A stretch of DNA of 64,000 bases from Chitinimonas_A lacunae (GTDB lineage: Bacteria > Pseudomonadota > Gammaproteobacteria > Burkholderiales > Chitinimonadaceae), in the NCBI RefSeq assembly GCF_042650885.1, contig NZ_JBHSBU010000001.1, forward strand, positions 1,860,001-1,924,000, in the 5' to 3' direction. The position numbers were made by a program, and so were the translations under genes. The notes beneath the pieces are model-generated. The model was given only the letters and a program-made list of their open reading frames with translations, did not search any database and was not told where the DNA came from. This document shows positions 25,241 through 33,397 of this stretch, piece by piece (position 1 is the stretch's first letter; each line of letters starts with the position of its first letter).

Positions 25241-26179
25241 TTAGCGCATCTTGAGTTCGAAGGTGGTGCCCAGCTGCTCGCCTGCGGCAGTGCCAAGCGA
25301 GCGGGCAAAGCGGTCCACCAACGACTCGCGCGGCGTGAAATCGACCAGGTTTTCGGCCTTGATCACATCGCGTGCCACCGTATCGGCGCTCGCCAGACCA
25401 TCGGTCAAGCCCAGCGCCACGCTCTTCTCGCCGCTCCAGATCAGACCGGAGAACAAGGTCTGGTCTTCCTTGAGCCGCTTGCCCCGGCCTTGCCGCACCA
25501 CATCGATAAACTGCTGGTGGACTTCACCGAGCATGGTCTTGGCATATTGGACCTGCTCAGGATTCTGCGGAGAGAACGGATCGAGAAAGCCCTTGTTCTC
25601 GCCAGCAGTCAGCAATCGCCGCTCCACTCCGAGCTTGTCCATGGCGCTGGTAAAGCCGAAGCCGTCCATCAGCACACCGATCGAACCGACCAGGCTTGCC
25701 TTGTCGACGAAGATCTTATCAGCCGCCACGGCCACATAATAGCCACCCGAGGCGCAGATATCCTCGACCACCGCGTAGAGCGGCACATCGGGATGGAGCT
25801 TGCGCAGACGGCGGATTTCATCATTGATCTGGCCTGCCTGGACCGGACTGCCGCCCGGGCTATTGATGCGCAGCACCACGCCCTTGGTGTTGTTGTCTTT
25901 GAACGCTGCACGCAAGCCTTCGATGACATTCTCGGCACTGGCGGCACTGCCCGGGGCGATGACCCCGCGCAATTCGACCAGGGCGGTATGTGGTCCAGTG
26001 CGCACCGGATCGGCGCTGCTGGCACTTTTCCAGCCAAAGATCAGCGCCAGCACCAAAAATAGATAGGAAAAACCCAATAGCTTGAAAAAGATGCCCCAGT
26101 TGCGGCTCTTGCGCTGCTCTTGCAACGCGGTGACGACCAGCCGCTCCAGTACTTCGCGTTCCCAGTTCTGCTCGCTCAC
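25241..26179 (-). CDS. sppA: Signal peptide peptidase SppA, short form
   Basis: SppA is a membrane-bound serine protease that degrades cleaved signal peptides. The 312-residue single-domain form has one transmembrane helix at about residues 33-50 and a ClpP-like fold. The likely nucleophile is Ser144 (EDICASGGYYVA) and the likely general base is Lys196 (AGENKGFLDPF), a spacing seen in short SppA. Its start overlaps the stop of the Rieske gene by 4 bases. motD follows 37 bases later. Confidence 0.94.
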   Translation of the reverse strand: MSEQNWEREVLERLVVTALQEQRKSRNWGIFFKLLGFSYLFLVLALIFGWKSASSADPVRTGPHTALVELRGVIAPGSAASAENVIEGLRAAFKDNNTKGVVLRINSPGGSPVQAGQINDEIRRLRKLHPDVPLYAVVEDICASGGYYVAVAADKIFVDKASLVGSIGVLMDGFGFTSAMDKLGVERRLLTAGENKGFLDPFSPQNPEQVQYAKTMLGEVHQQFIDVVRQGRGKRLKEDQTLFSGLIWSGEKSVALGLTDGLASADTVARDVIKAENLVDFTPRESLVDRFARSLGTAAGEQLGTTFELKMR

Positions 26180-26544
26180 ACCTTGTCCCCTAGTTCACCG
26201 TCGGGCAGGTAATAGACCTCGCCCTCCTGCTCGACCACCGTCAATCGGGTCAGCCGCCTCCCCTTGCAGGGACCGCCCAGGCACAGCCCGTTATCGGGCC
26301 TATAGTACGCGCCGTGGGTAGCACAGACCAGATACTGCTTGCTCAGGTCAAAGAAGTCGCCTTCATTGAAGTCGAGCTCGATCGGGATATGCTGGCATTC
26401 GTTGAGATAGCCATAAACCCGCCCCATCCAGCGCACCACGAAAGCCGGCGCCGGCACACCGTGCCACTCGGCCTGGAAACGCCGCCCCAGGCCGCCATCG
26501 GTCAGGTCCTCGCTACGGCAGATCAGCCATTTTCGTTCAGCCAT
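26176..26544 (-). CDS. Small Rieske [2Fe-2S] protein
   Basis: The 122-residue protein has a single Rieske cluster site: Cys50-x-His52 and Cys74-x2-His77 (CATHGAYY). It resembles the ferredoxin-like Rieske proteins that sit next to phosphatase and sppA genes in Betaproteobacteria. It has no signal peptide and no catalytic domain, so it is probably a cytoplasmic electron carrier. Its partner is unknown. It overlaps the HAD phosphatase by 22 bases and sppA by 4, which places it firmly in the rluC-HAD-Rieske-sppA chain. Confidence 0.9.
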   Translation of the reverse strand: MAERKWLICRSEDLTDGGLGRRFQAEWHGVPAPAFVVRWMGRVYGYLNECQHIPIELDFNEGDFFDLSKQYLVCATHGAYYRPDNGLCLGGPCKGRRLTRLTVVEQEGEVYYLPDGELGDKV

Positions 26545-27179
26545 CGATCCAGCTCCGCAAAACTGTCGAATACCGCCAGCGGTGCCAGCGCTTCAAGCTC
26601 GGCACGTGGATGCGCCCCATAGCCCACCCCCAGCGCGGCCGTACCAGCATTGCCAGCCATCTGAAGATCATGGGTGGTGTCACCGATCATCACCGTGCGT
26701 CCGGCGATCACCCCAAGGTAATCACCGATTTCATGGAGCATCTGCGGATGCGGCTTCGAATGGCATTCATCGGCACAGCGGGTGATATCGAACAGATCGG
26801 AAAACCCCACGCTGCTCAATGCCCGGTCCAGCCCCCGGCGCGATTTGCCGGTGGCCACGGCCAGCCAGTGGCCGGCCTCCTTGTACCGTGCCAATGCCGC
26901 AGCCACCCCCTCGAACAGGGCAATTTCCCCATCACGGGCCAGATAGTGAGCGCGATAGCCATCCATGATCAACGCCAGGTCCCGGTCGCTGGCATCAGGT
27001 GCCAGATAGCGCATCGCGTCGGGCAGCGCATAGCCGATCACAAAGCTCGCTGCCTCGCGGCTTGGCACCGGGCGCCCCGCCTCGGCAAAGGCGGCCTGGA
27101 TGGCATGGACGATCAGCGCCGTCGAATCAGCCAGCGTGCCATCCCAGTCAAACACGATCAGATCGAAGCGCTTAGTCAT
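26523..27179 (-). CDS. HAD-family phosphatase, phosphoglycolate phosphatase-like
   Basis: This is a HAD hydrolase of the Gph/PGP type. The nucleophile and acid/base aspartates are in VFDWDGTLADS (Asp11, Asp13). Motif II Thr/Ser is in AVATGKSRRGLDRAL, motif III Lys in SKPHPQML and motif IV in MIGDTTHDLQMA. The 218 residues include the helical cap. The start overlaps the rluC stop by 8 bases. The substrate cannot be read from the sequence; phosphoglycolate or another small phosphate ester is likely. Confidence 0.9.
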   Translation of the reverse strand: MTKRFDLIVFDWDGTLADSTALIVHAIQAAFAEAGRPVPSREAASFVIGYALPDAMRYLAPDASDRDLALIMDGYRAHYLARDGEIALFEGVAAALARYKEAGHWLAVATGKSRRGLDRALSSVGFSDLFDITRCADECHSKPHPQMLHEIGDYLGVIAGRTVMIGDTTHDLQMAGNAGTAALGVGYGAHPRAELEALAPLAVFDSFAELDRWLNENG

Positions 27180-28125
27180 CGCCCAGCACCTCCAGACTGT
27201 CGAGGTAGCTGCTCAATTCCTGCGGCAGGGCCGCTTCCAGCTCAAGCGGCACTCCAGTCAAGGGATGAGGCAGACGCAGACGCCAGGCATGCAGGAACAT
27301 CCGTTTCAGCCCTTGGCGCGGCAGCAGCTTATTGAGGGTGAAATCGCCGTACTTGTCGTCACCGAGAATGGGAAAGCCCGCCTGGGCCAGATGGACCCGG
27401 ATCTGATGGGTACGACCAGTCTTGAGTTCGGCTTCGAGCAAGGTCGCGTCGCTGAAACGACGGTGGCGGTTGAATACCGTATGCGCCTCCTGCCCCTCGG
27501 GCCCGACCCGCACCCGGCGTTCGCCGCTCTCGGTGACGTATTTGAGCAGTTTGAAGCGCACATGACGGCGCGGATCGGGAAAGCAGCCTTTGACCAGCGC
27601 CAGATAGCGTTTATCGATACCTCGGTCGTCACGCAGCATCTCGTGCAGGGCTACCAGGGCGCTGCGTTTTTTGGCCACCAGCAAGAGGCCCGAGGTCTCG
27701 CGGTCGAGCCGGTGCACCAGTTCCAGGAATTTGGCCGTCGGCCGCAGGGCGCGCAATTGCTCGATCACTCCGAAACTGACCCCGCTGCCACCATGGACGG
27801 CCAGGCCGGCCGGCTTATTGATCACCAGCAGCGCCTCGTCCTCGAACACGATGGGCAGCGCCGGCCCCCGCGCCGCCTGCTCGCTTTCGAGTCGAGGCTG
27901 GGGCTCGGACAGCCGTAACGGCGGCACCCGCACCTGGTCGCCTTCGAGCATCCGATAGGTGACGTCGGCCCGCCCCTTGTTGACCCGGACTTCGCCTGAA
28001 CGGACGATCCGGTAGATCAGCGATTTCGGCGCCCCTTTCAGGTGCTTCATCAGGAAGTTGTCGAGCCGTTGGCCCGCCTGTTCGGCGTCTACGGTCAGAT
28101 AGGAAACTTTGCTCGGGGTGGTCAT
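27172..28125 (-). CDS. rluC: 23S rRNA pseudouridine synthase RluC
   Basis: RluC makes pseudouridines 955, 2504 and 2580 in 23S rRNA. It has an N-terminal S4 RNA-binding domain (about residues 18-75, RLDNFLMKHLKGAPKSLIYR) and the RluA-type catalytic core with Asp141 in HRLDRETSGLL. The 317 residues are normal. It is divergent from rne, as in many Proteobacteria, which separates RluC from the close relatives RluD and RluA. Confidence 0.93.
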   Translation of the reverse strand: MTTPSKVSYLTVDAEQAGQRLDNFLMKHLKGAPKSLIYRIVRSGEVRVNKGRADVTYRMLEGDQVRVPPLRLSEPQPRLESEQAARGPALPIVFEDEALLVINKPAGLAVHGGSGVSFGVIEQLRALRPTAKFLELVHRLDRETSGLLLVAKKRSALVALHEMLRDDRGIDKRYLALVKGCFPDPRRHVRFKLLKYVTESGERRVRVGPEGQEAHTVFNRHRRFSDATLLEAELKTGRTHQIRVHLAQAGFPILGDDKYGDFTLNKLLPRQGLKRMFLHAWRLRLPHPLTGVPLELEAALPQELSSYLDSLEVLGDD

Positions 28126-28138
28126 CTTGTCTTATACT
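28109..28138 (+). promoter_or_regulatory. Possible rne promoter
   Basis: TTGCTC (28109-28114) and TATACT (28133-28138) are 18 bp apart at the rluC-rne divide. If used, the rne leader would be about 570 nt, long as in other Proteobacteria. Confidence 0.4.
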
Positions 28139-28717
28139 TCGCTAGTCTTGGGCTCAGCAAATCGGCTCCCACAAGGTCGCCGCCCGCCTCGGACGAATCC
28201 GCCGTCGCCGGTCTGGTAGCTTCTCCGACACCTCGTCCCGGCCCATGTCAGGCGGATTATCTCACGCGCGACCGGCTCGCGCGGTTCTCGAATCCCGCTC
28301 TTTATCGCCACGTCGACACCCTCTTGCCGCGCCGGACCGTATTCTGATCCGAGCGCCATCGTGCGCAAGGCAGACGCCTAGAGGGAACGGGACCCAAGCC
28401 ACCGAGCCGGTGGCTGGTTAACGTCGCTCACCAAATGAAAAACCCGGCGAACCGGGTTTTCGAGAAGCAGCGATGGTACTTGATTCGCAATACAGACGCA
28501 CGAACCGGACATCGGGCGACCGCCACTCAGCGATCGCCAGCACGAGACGAGTACACCCGCGCGCGGGTACGCCCCGCAGCCGCGAAACCCACTGGGTCGA
28601 CGGGAACGAGCCATCTTGCCAAGCGCAGCCAAACCCGCATAACCACCCAACGCCGGCGTCGCTGACGCCGTCGGTGTGCTCGTCCGCGCCCAGGTCCGGG
28701 TGCGGGAGAACCGTCCC
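28126..28717 (+). other. Long rne 5' leader with hairpins
   Basis: No credible gene lies in this 592-bp stretch. It contains a perfect 9-bp hairpin, AAAACCCGG-CGAA-CCGGGTTTT (28439-28460), with T's on both strands, and a smaller stem, CCACCG-AGC-CGGTGG (28399-28413). RNase E is known to control its own level by cutting structured leaders of this kind. The hairpin could also act as a terminator in either direction. Confidence 0.55.
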
Positions 28718-31700
28718 ATGAAACGCATGCTGTTCAATGCGACGCAAGCCGAAGAGCTGCGCGTCGCCATCGTCGACGGCCAGAAGCTCATCGATCTCGA
28801 TATCGAGACCGTCGGCAAGGAACAACGCAAGAGCAATATCTACAAGGGGATCATCACCCGGATCGAGCCCTCCCTCGAAGCCTGCTTCGTCGATTACGGC
28901 ACCGAACGTCACGGCTTTCTGCCGTTCAAAGAAGTCGCCCGCTCCTACTTCCAGGAAGGCAGCGAAGGCGGCCGCCCCCGTATCCAGGACGCCCTCAAGG
29001 AGGGCATGGAAGTCATCGTCCAGGTCGAAAAGGACGAACGCGGCAACAAAGGCGCCGCGCTGACCACCTTCATCTCGCTGGCCGGCCGCTATCTGGTCCT
29101 GATGCCCAACAACCCGCGCGGCGGCGGCGTATCGCGTCGCATCGAAGGCGAAGACCGGCAGGAACTGCGCGCCATGATGGACCAGCTCGATGTCCCGAGC
29201 GGCATGTCCATCATCGCCCGGACCGCCGGCATCGGCCGCAGCAGCGAAGAGCTGCAATGGGACCTCAACTATCTGCTGCAACTGTGGCGCGCCATCGAAA
29301 GCGCCGCCGGCGCCCAGGGCGGCCCGTTCCTGATCTATCAGGAAGGCAGCCTGGTCATCCGCGCCATCCGCGATTACTTCCAGCCTGATATCGGCGAAAT
29401 CCTGATCGATACCGAGCTGATCTATGAACAGGCGCGCCAGTTCATGAGCCATGTGATGCCGGGCAACGTCAACCGGGTCAAGCTCTACAAGGACGACGTT
29501 CCGCTGTTCTCGCGCTTCCAGATCGAACACCAGATCGAAACCGCCTTCTCGCGCGAAGTGCCGCTGCCCTCGGGCGGCGCCATCGTGATCGACCATACCG
29601 AAGCCCTGGTCTCGGTCGATGTGAACTCGGCCCGCGCCACCAAAGGCGGCGATATCGAAGAAACCGCCGTCCGCACCAACCTCGAAGCCGCCGATGAAAT
29701 CGCCCGCCAGTTGCGACTGCGCGATCTGGGCGGTCTGATCGTGATCGACTTCATCGATATGGAGAAGGCCGGCAATCAGCGCGAAGTCGAGAACCGACTG
29801 CGCGAAGCGCTGCGCCACGACCGCGCCCGGGTCCAGACCGGCAAGATCTCGCGCTTTGGCCTGCTCGAACTGTCGCGCCAGCGCCTGCAACCGTCACTGG
29901 GCGAAACCGCCCACCAGCCCTGCCCGCGCTGCCACGGCACCGGTTTCATCCGCGGCATCGAATCGTCGGCCCTGCATATCCTGCGCATCCTGCAAGAAGA
30001 AGCGATGAAGGAGAACACCGGCGCCGTCCACGCTCAGGTGCCGGTCGATGTCGCCACCTTCCTGCTCAACGAGAAGCGGGCCGATATCTTCTCAATCGAA
30101 TCGCGCCTCAAGGTCAATGTGGTGCTGATTCCCAACATCCATCTGGAAACCCCGCACTACAAGATCATCCGCTTCCGTCATGACGATCTGAATCACGGCG
30201 ACGAGATGCTGCCGTCGTACAAGATGATGGAAGCCCCGGCCGAGGAAGGCTATCAGCACGGCAATGTGGCCGAGAGCGCCAAGCCGCGCCAGGAAGCCGC
30301 TGTCAAAGGCATCACCCCGGCCCAACCGGCCCCGATCGCCGCCGAACCGGTGGCGCAGCCGGCCCAACCGCAGGAAAAGCCGTCGTTGATCCAACGTATC
30401 GTGCGCTGGTTCAAGGGCGAGGATGCCGAAACCGCCGCACCGCCGGCAGCCGCGCCCAAGCCCGCCCGTCCGCGCCGCGAAGCGCCGCGTACCGGCGACA
30501 GCCGCAGCAATACCCGCAACGACGCCAAGCCTGCCGATAACCGCCGCCCCAGCGGCAAGCCCCGGATCGAGGAAGACGAGCAGCCGCGTCCGCCGCGCCA
30601 GGAACGGCGCGAGCGCAGCGAGTCGCAGAGCCGCGAGGGCCGGCAGGAGCGCGAAGCCCGGGCCGAGCGTGAACCGCGTCAGGAACGTGAAGCCCGGGCC
30701 GAGCGTGAACCGCGTCAGGAGCGCGAAGGTCGCGCCGAACGCGAACCACGCCAGGAACGCGAAGGCCGCGCTGAACGCGAACCGCGCCAGGAACGCGAAG
30801 GCCGCGCTGAGCGCGAACCGCGTCAGGAACGCGAACGCCAGCCGCGCCAGGAACGCGAGCCGCGCAGCGAGGAAGCCCAGGTCAAGCAGCCAATGCAGGA
30901 AGTCGATGCCCTGACCAGCGACAGCATCCCGGCCGTAGCGCTCGAAGGCGAGACCATGGAGCAGGAAGGCCGTGGCCGTCGTCGGCGCGGTCGCCGTGGT
31001 GGTCGTGGTGGCGAGCGCAATGCCGAAGCCGGTGTGGTGCAGGAACAAGACAGCACCCAGGGAACGCCCGAAACGGGCAGCGAAGCCGCCGAAGCCGTCG
31101 CCAAGGACGCAGAACCGGTGCAGACGACAGCCGAAGCGCCGGTCACCGAACCGCATGCCGAAGTCGTGGCGCCGGTCGAGCCGCTCCGCCCCCGCGAGGA
31201 AGCCAGCAGCGTCCCGGAGCCAATCGAGACCGCTGAACCGCGCGTGGTCGAAACGCCGGTCGACACGGCAGGCATGCCTGCTCCAGCCGTCGAGGAAACC
31301 CTGGTCGTGCAACCCGTCGCGGCAGCGCCCATTGAACCGCCTCAGGTCAGCGAGCGCGATATCGTGATCGCCGAACCGGTCAAGCCCGCCCGCGGCGGAC
31401 GCAGCCGCCAAAGCGAAACGGCCCGCGCCGAAGCCGCCCGTGCCGAGGCAGAAGCCGAATCGGCAGCGGAAAAAGCCGTCGAACCCGTCGCAGTCAGTGA
31501 AGCAGCCGAAGCCGCGCCGATTGCCGCCGCACCGGTCGAGCCCGCCGCTGCCGACGCAGCGCCGGTCGAAGCCGAACCGGCCAAGCCGGTCGAGGCTGCA
31601 CCGGCCGAGGTGGCAGCCATCGCCAAAGCCGAGCAAACCGAAGCGGCCCCGGCGCCGAGCGAGAGCAAGCCCGCGCGCAAAGCCGCCGTCGCGGCCGATA

Positions 31701-31948
31701 CCATCGTCGCTTCCATCGGCACTCCCGGAGAAGCCGGTCTGGTACAGGTCGCCACCCGGATGGCCCCGGTCGAGCCGCCGGTTGCACAAGAAGCCGAGTC
31801 CACCTCACCCCGCCGCCGTCGGCGCGACAGCCAGCAGCTCGAACCGCGCCCCATGGTGCAGGAGCAACTGGTCCTGGTCGAAACCCGCCACGAGATGGCC
31901 GCTTCGACCGAGCCGCCGGCTCAACACGACGACGCCGATAAGCGCTAA
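28718..31948 (+). CDS. rne: Ribonuclease E
   Basis: RNase E is the essential endoribonuclease and scaffold of the RNA degradosome. The start is the ATG at 28718 (MKRMLFNATQAEELRVAIVDG), with GGGAGAA upstream. The catalytic half has the S1 domain, the active-site Asp301 (VSVDVNSARAT) and Asp344 (VIDFIDM), and the Zn-link Cys402/Cys405 (CPRCHGTG). The C-terminal half (about residues 520-1076) is disordered and unusually repetitive. It has five to six tandem 12-residue units of the type REPRQEREGRAE (about residues 640-720), an arginine/glycine patch (GRGRRRRGRRGGRGG) and a long Ala/Glu/Pro/Val-rich tail. The final segment (RPMVQEQLVLVET) resembles a conserved end microdomain. Total 1076 aa. Confidence 0.96.
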   Translation: MKRMLFNATQAEELRVAIVDGQKLIDLDIETVGKEQRKSNIYKGIITRIEPSLEACFVDYGTERHGFLPFKEVARSYFQEGSEGGRPRIQDALKEGMEVIVQVEKDERGNKGAALTTFISLAGRYLVLMPNNPRGGGVSRRIEGEDRQELRAMMDQLDVPSGMSIIARTAGIGRSSEELQWDLNYLLQLWRAIESAAGAQGGPFLIYQEGSLVIRAIRDYFQPDIGEILIDTELIYEQARQFMSHVMPGNVNRVKLYKDDVPLFSRFQIEHQIETAFSREVPLPSGGAIVIDHTEALVSVDVNSARATKGGDIEETAVRTNLEAADEIARQLRLRDLGGLIVIDFIDMEKAGNQREVENRLREALRHDRARVQTGKISRFGLLELSRQRLQPSLGETAHQPCPRCHGTGFIRGIESSALHILRILQEEAMKENTGAVHAQVPVDVATFLLNEKRADIFSIESRLKVNVVLIPNIHLETPHYKIIRFRHDDLNHGDEMLPSYKMMEAPAEEGYQHGNVAESAKPRQEAAVKGITPAQPAPIAAEPVAQPAQPQEKPSLIQRIVRWFKGEDAETAAPPAAAPKPARPRREAPRTGDSRSNTRNDAKPADNRRPSGKPRIEEDEQPRPPRQERRERSESQSREGRQEREARAEREPRQEREARAEREPRQEREGRAEREPRQEREGRAEREPRQEREGRAEREPRQERERQPRQEREPRSEEAQVKQPMQEVDALTSDSIPAVALEGETMEQEGRGRRRRGRRGGRGGERNAEAGVVQEQDSTQGTPETGSEAAEAVAKDAEPVQTTAEAPVTEPHAEVVAPVEPLRPREEASSVPEPIETAEPRVVETPVDTAGMPAPAVEETLVVQPVAAAPIEPPQVSERDIVIAEPVKPARGGRSRQSETARAEAARAEAEAESAAEKAVEPVAVSEAAEAAPIAAAPVEPAAADAAPVEAEPAKPVEAAPAEVAAIAKAEQTEAAPAPSESKPARKAAVAADTIVASIGTPGEAGLVQVATRMAPVEPPVAQEAESTSPRRRRRDSQQLEPRPMVQEQLVLVETRHEMAASTEPPAQHDDADKR

Positions 31949-31964
31949 GTCGAACGCAGCAAAG

Positions 31965-31992
31965 AAAAGGGAGTCCTCGGACTCCCTTTTTT
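31965..31992 (+). terminator. Terminator of rne
   Basis: AAAAGGGAGTCC (31965-31976) pairs with GGACTCCCTTTT (31979-31990), and TT follows. It is 16 bases after the stop codon. Confidence 0.92.
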
Positions 31993-32033
31993 CATGCGCT
32001 AGGCCGCGTCGGCCGCAACAGCCCCCTCAATTG

Positions 32034-32125
32034 GCGCTGTATCCGGCACGGAACCTTACAGTCCACGGCCTGAAGCTGACGCGCTGTATCCGGACCCGCT
32101 GACGTCGAGTTTTTCGGAAATGCCC
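32034..32125 (-). repeat. Partial copy D of the fold-back repeat, with a duplicated 13-mer
   Basis: Read on the minus strand, this stretch begins GCATTTCC, then has CGACGTCAGC and TCCGGA, in the same order and spacing as the left arms of copies A and B. The right arm is not recognisable. The 13-mer GCGCTGTATCCGG occurs at 32034-32046 and 32081-32093, and in reverse complement at 43356-43368. The remaining bases from 32126 to 32473 are increasingly AT-rich and show no gene; they probably hold the promoter of the HDOD gene. Confidence 0.5.
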
Positions 32126-32473
32126 TGAGGGATTAGACGGATCCACCATCATGCTTTTTCAGCGCATCCGGACCTGGTTCGGGTCGGACTTGGACGCCAG
32201 GTGAGCGCCCGCCTCGCGCGCTTGGACACCATTCCTGACGAGAACTGAGGTAGAGGGTGATAGAGACCAGGGCTGCCACTTGGATGATGCGTACAGCTTT
32301 TAGCAGGATGCTTTATGACTTAAAATATTTATATTGTTACAAAAAAATCTAAATCTAGTAAATATTCTTCATATTTATTTCCATTTCTCTTACGACAGTC
32401 CCCCTCCATCTTCCCTCCTGCTCCTGCACGCACAGCAGCTAAACTGAGATGAGTCCATTTCGCGCCACCGCCT

Positions 32474-33271
32474 ATGCCTGCCTCGCTTACCGATCTGCTG
32501 GAGCACACCAACCGCCTGGTGCCGATGCCCAATGTGGTGCGCGAACTGCTCGCCAGTCTTAACGACGAAGACGCCGATCTTCATCTTCTGGCCCGCAAGA
32601 TCGCGCGCGACCAGATCATCGCGGCGCGGGTGCTGCGTTTGGCCAACTCGCCCCACTATGGCAATCAGCGCCAGATCGCCAGTATCGACGAGGCGGTCGT
32701 GATACTGGGCTTTCATACGCTGCGAACGCTGGTGATCGCCGCCGGCATTACCGGTGCCTTTACGCCGCAGGGTTTTGACCGGGTGCGTTTCTGGCGCCAC
32801 AGCTTCGAAGTCGCCATCCTGGCGCGAGGCTTGGCGCGTCAGACTGGGCTGGGTGCCGATCTGGCCTTTACCTGCGGTCTGATGCATAACCTGGGCGAAT
32901 TGTGCGTGCAGACCTTTTCCCCCGAGACGGCAGAAATGCTGCGTCGAGGCGGTGCGGAGCTGGGCTTCGACTTTCCCCAGGTAGGCGTCGCGCTGGCCCG
33001 GCAGTGGCACTTTCCCGACCAGCTTGCCGAAGCCATCGGCCAGCAGACCGCACCGACCCAAGGCGAACCGCCCTCCCCACTTGCCGCCGTACTATGGCTG
33101 GCCCAGCACATCAGCACGAGCTTCGCCGCCGAGGAAGACGACGAGACCATTGCCGCCGCCTTGCCGCCACCGCTGCTGGCTTTGGCCGGATTGGACACGA
33201 CGCCGCTCGATGAACTGCTCAAATTGCTGCGGGTGCCGGAACAGAACTACGCCGAACTGATGGCCACCTAA
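32474..33271 (+). CDS. HDOD-domain signalling protein
   Basis: HDOD proteins are degenerate HD-domain proteins involved in stress, motility or cell-cycle signalling, without clear phosphohydrolase activity. The 265 residues cover one HDOD domain (LPPxVxxLLxxL-type start, here LVPMPNVVRELLASL, then ARDQIIAARVLRLANSPHYG, IDEAVVILGFHTLRTLVIAAGI). The degenerate site is CGLMHNLGELC. A C-terminal extension of about 60 residues has no recognisable domain. It is 126 bases upstream of the hybrid kinase in the same direction, so they may share a signalling pathway. Confidence 0.88.
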   Translation: MPASLTDLLEHTNRLVPMPNVVRELLASLNDEDADLHLLARKIARDQIIAARVLRLANSPHYGNQRQIASIDEAVVILGFHTLRTLVIAAGITGAFTPQGFDRVRFWRHSFEVAILARGLARQTGLGADLAFTCGLMHNLGELCVQTFSPETAEMLRRGGAELGFDFPQVGVALARQWHFPDQLAEAIGQQTAPTQGEPPSPLAAVLWLAQHISTSFAAEEDDETIAAALPPPLLALAGLDTTPLDELLKLLRVPEQNYAELMAT

Positions 33272-33397
33272 GGGTCGCCCCCGGAGCCGCTGCCGACCTG
33301 CTATGCTGGAGCAACGCCTTGACTCGCGGCGCCGTCCGTTCCCTCCGGCGACGGCTAGCGCGGAATCACAGCCACCGTCCCCAGCAGCGAGGCCGTC

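Noticed and set aside
30092..31789. 565-codon frame antisense to RNase E
   Set aside because: Low-complexity shadow of the Arg/Glu/Ala-rich scaffold region.
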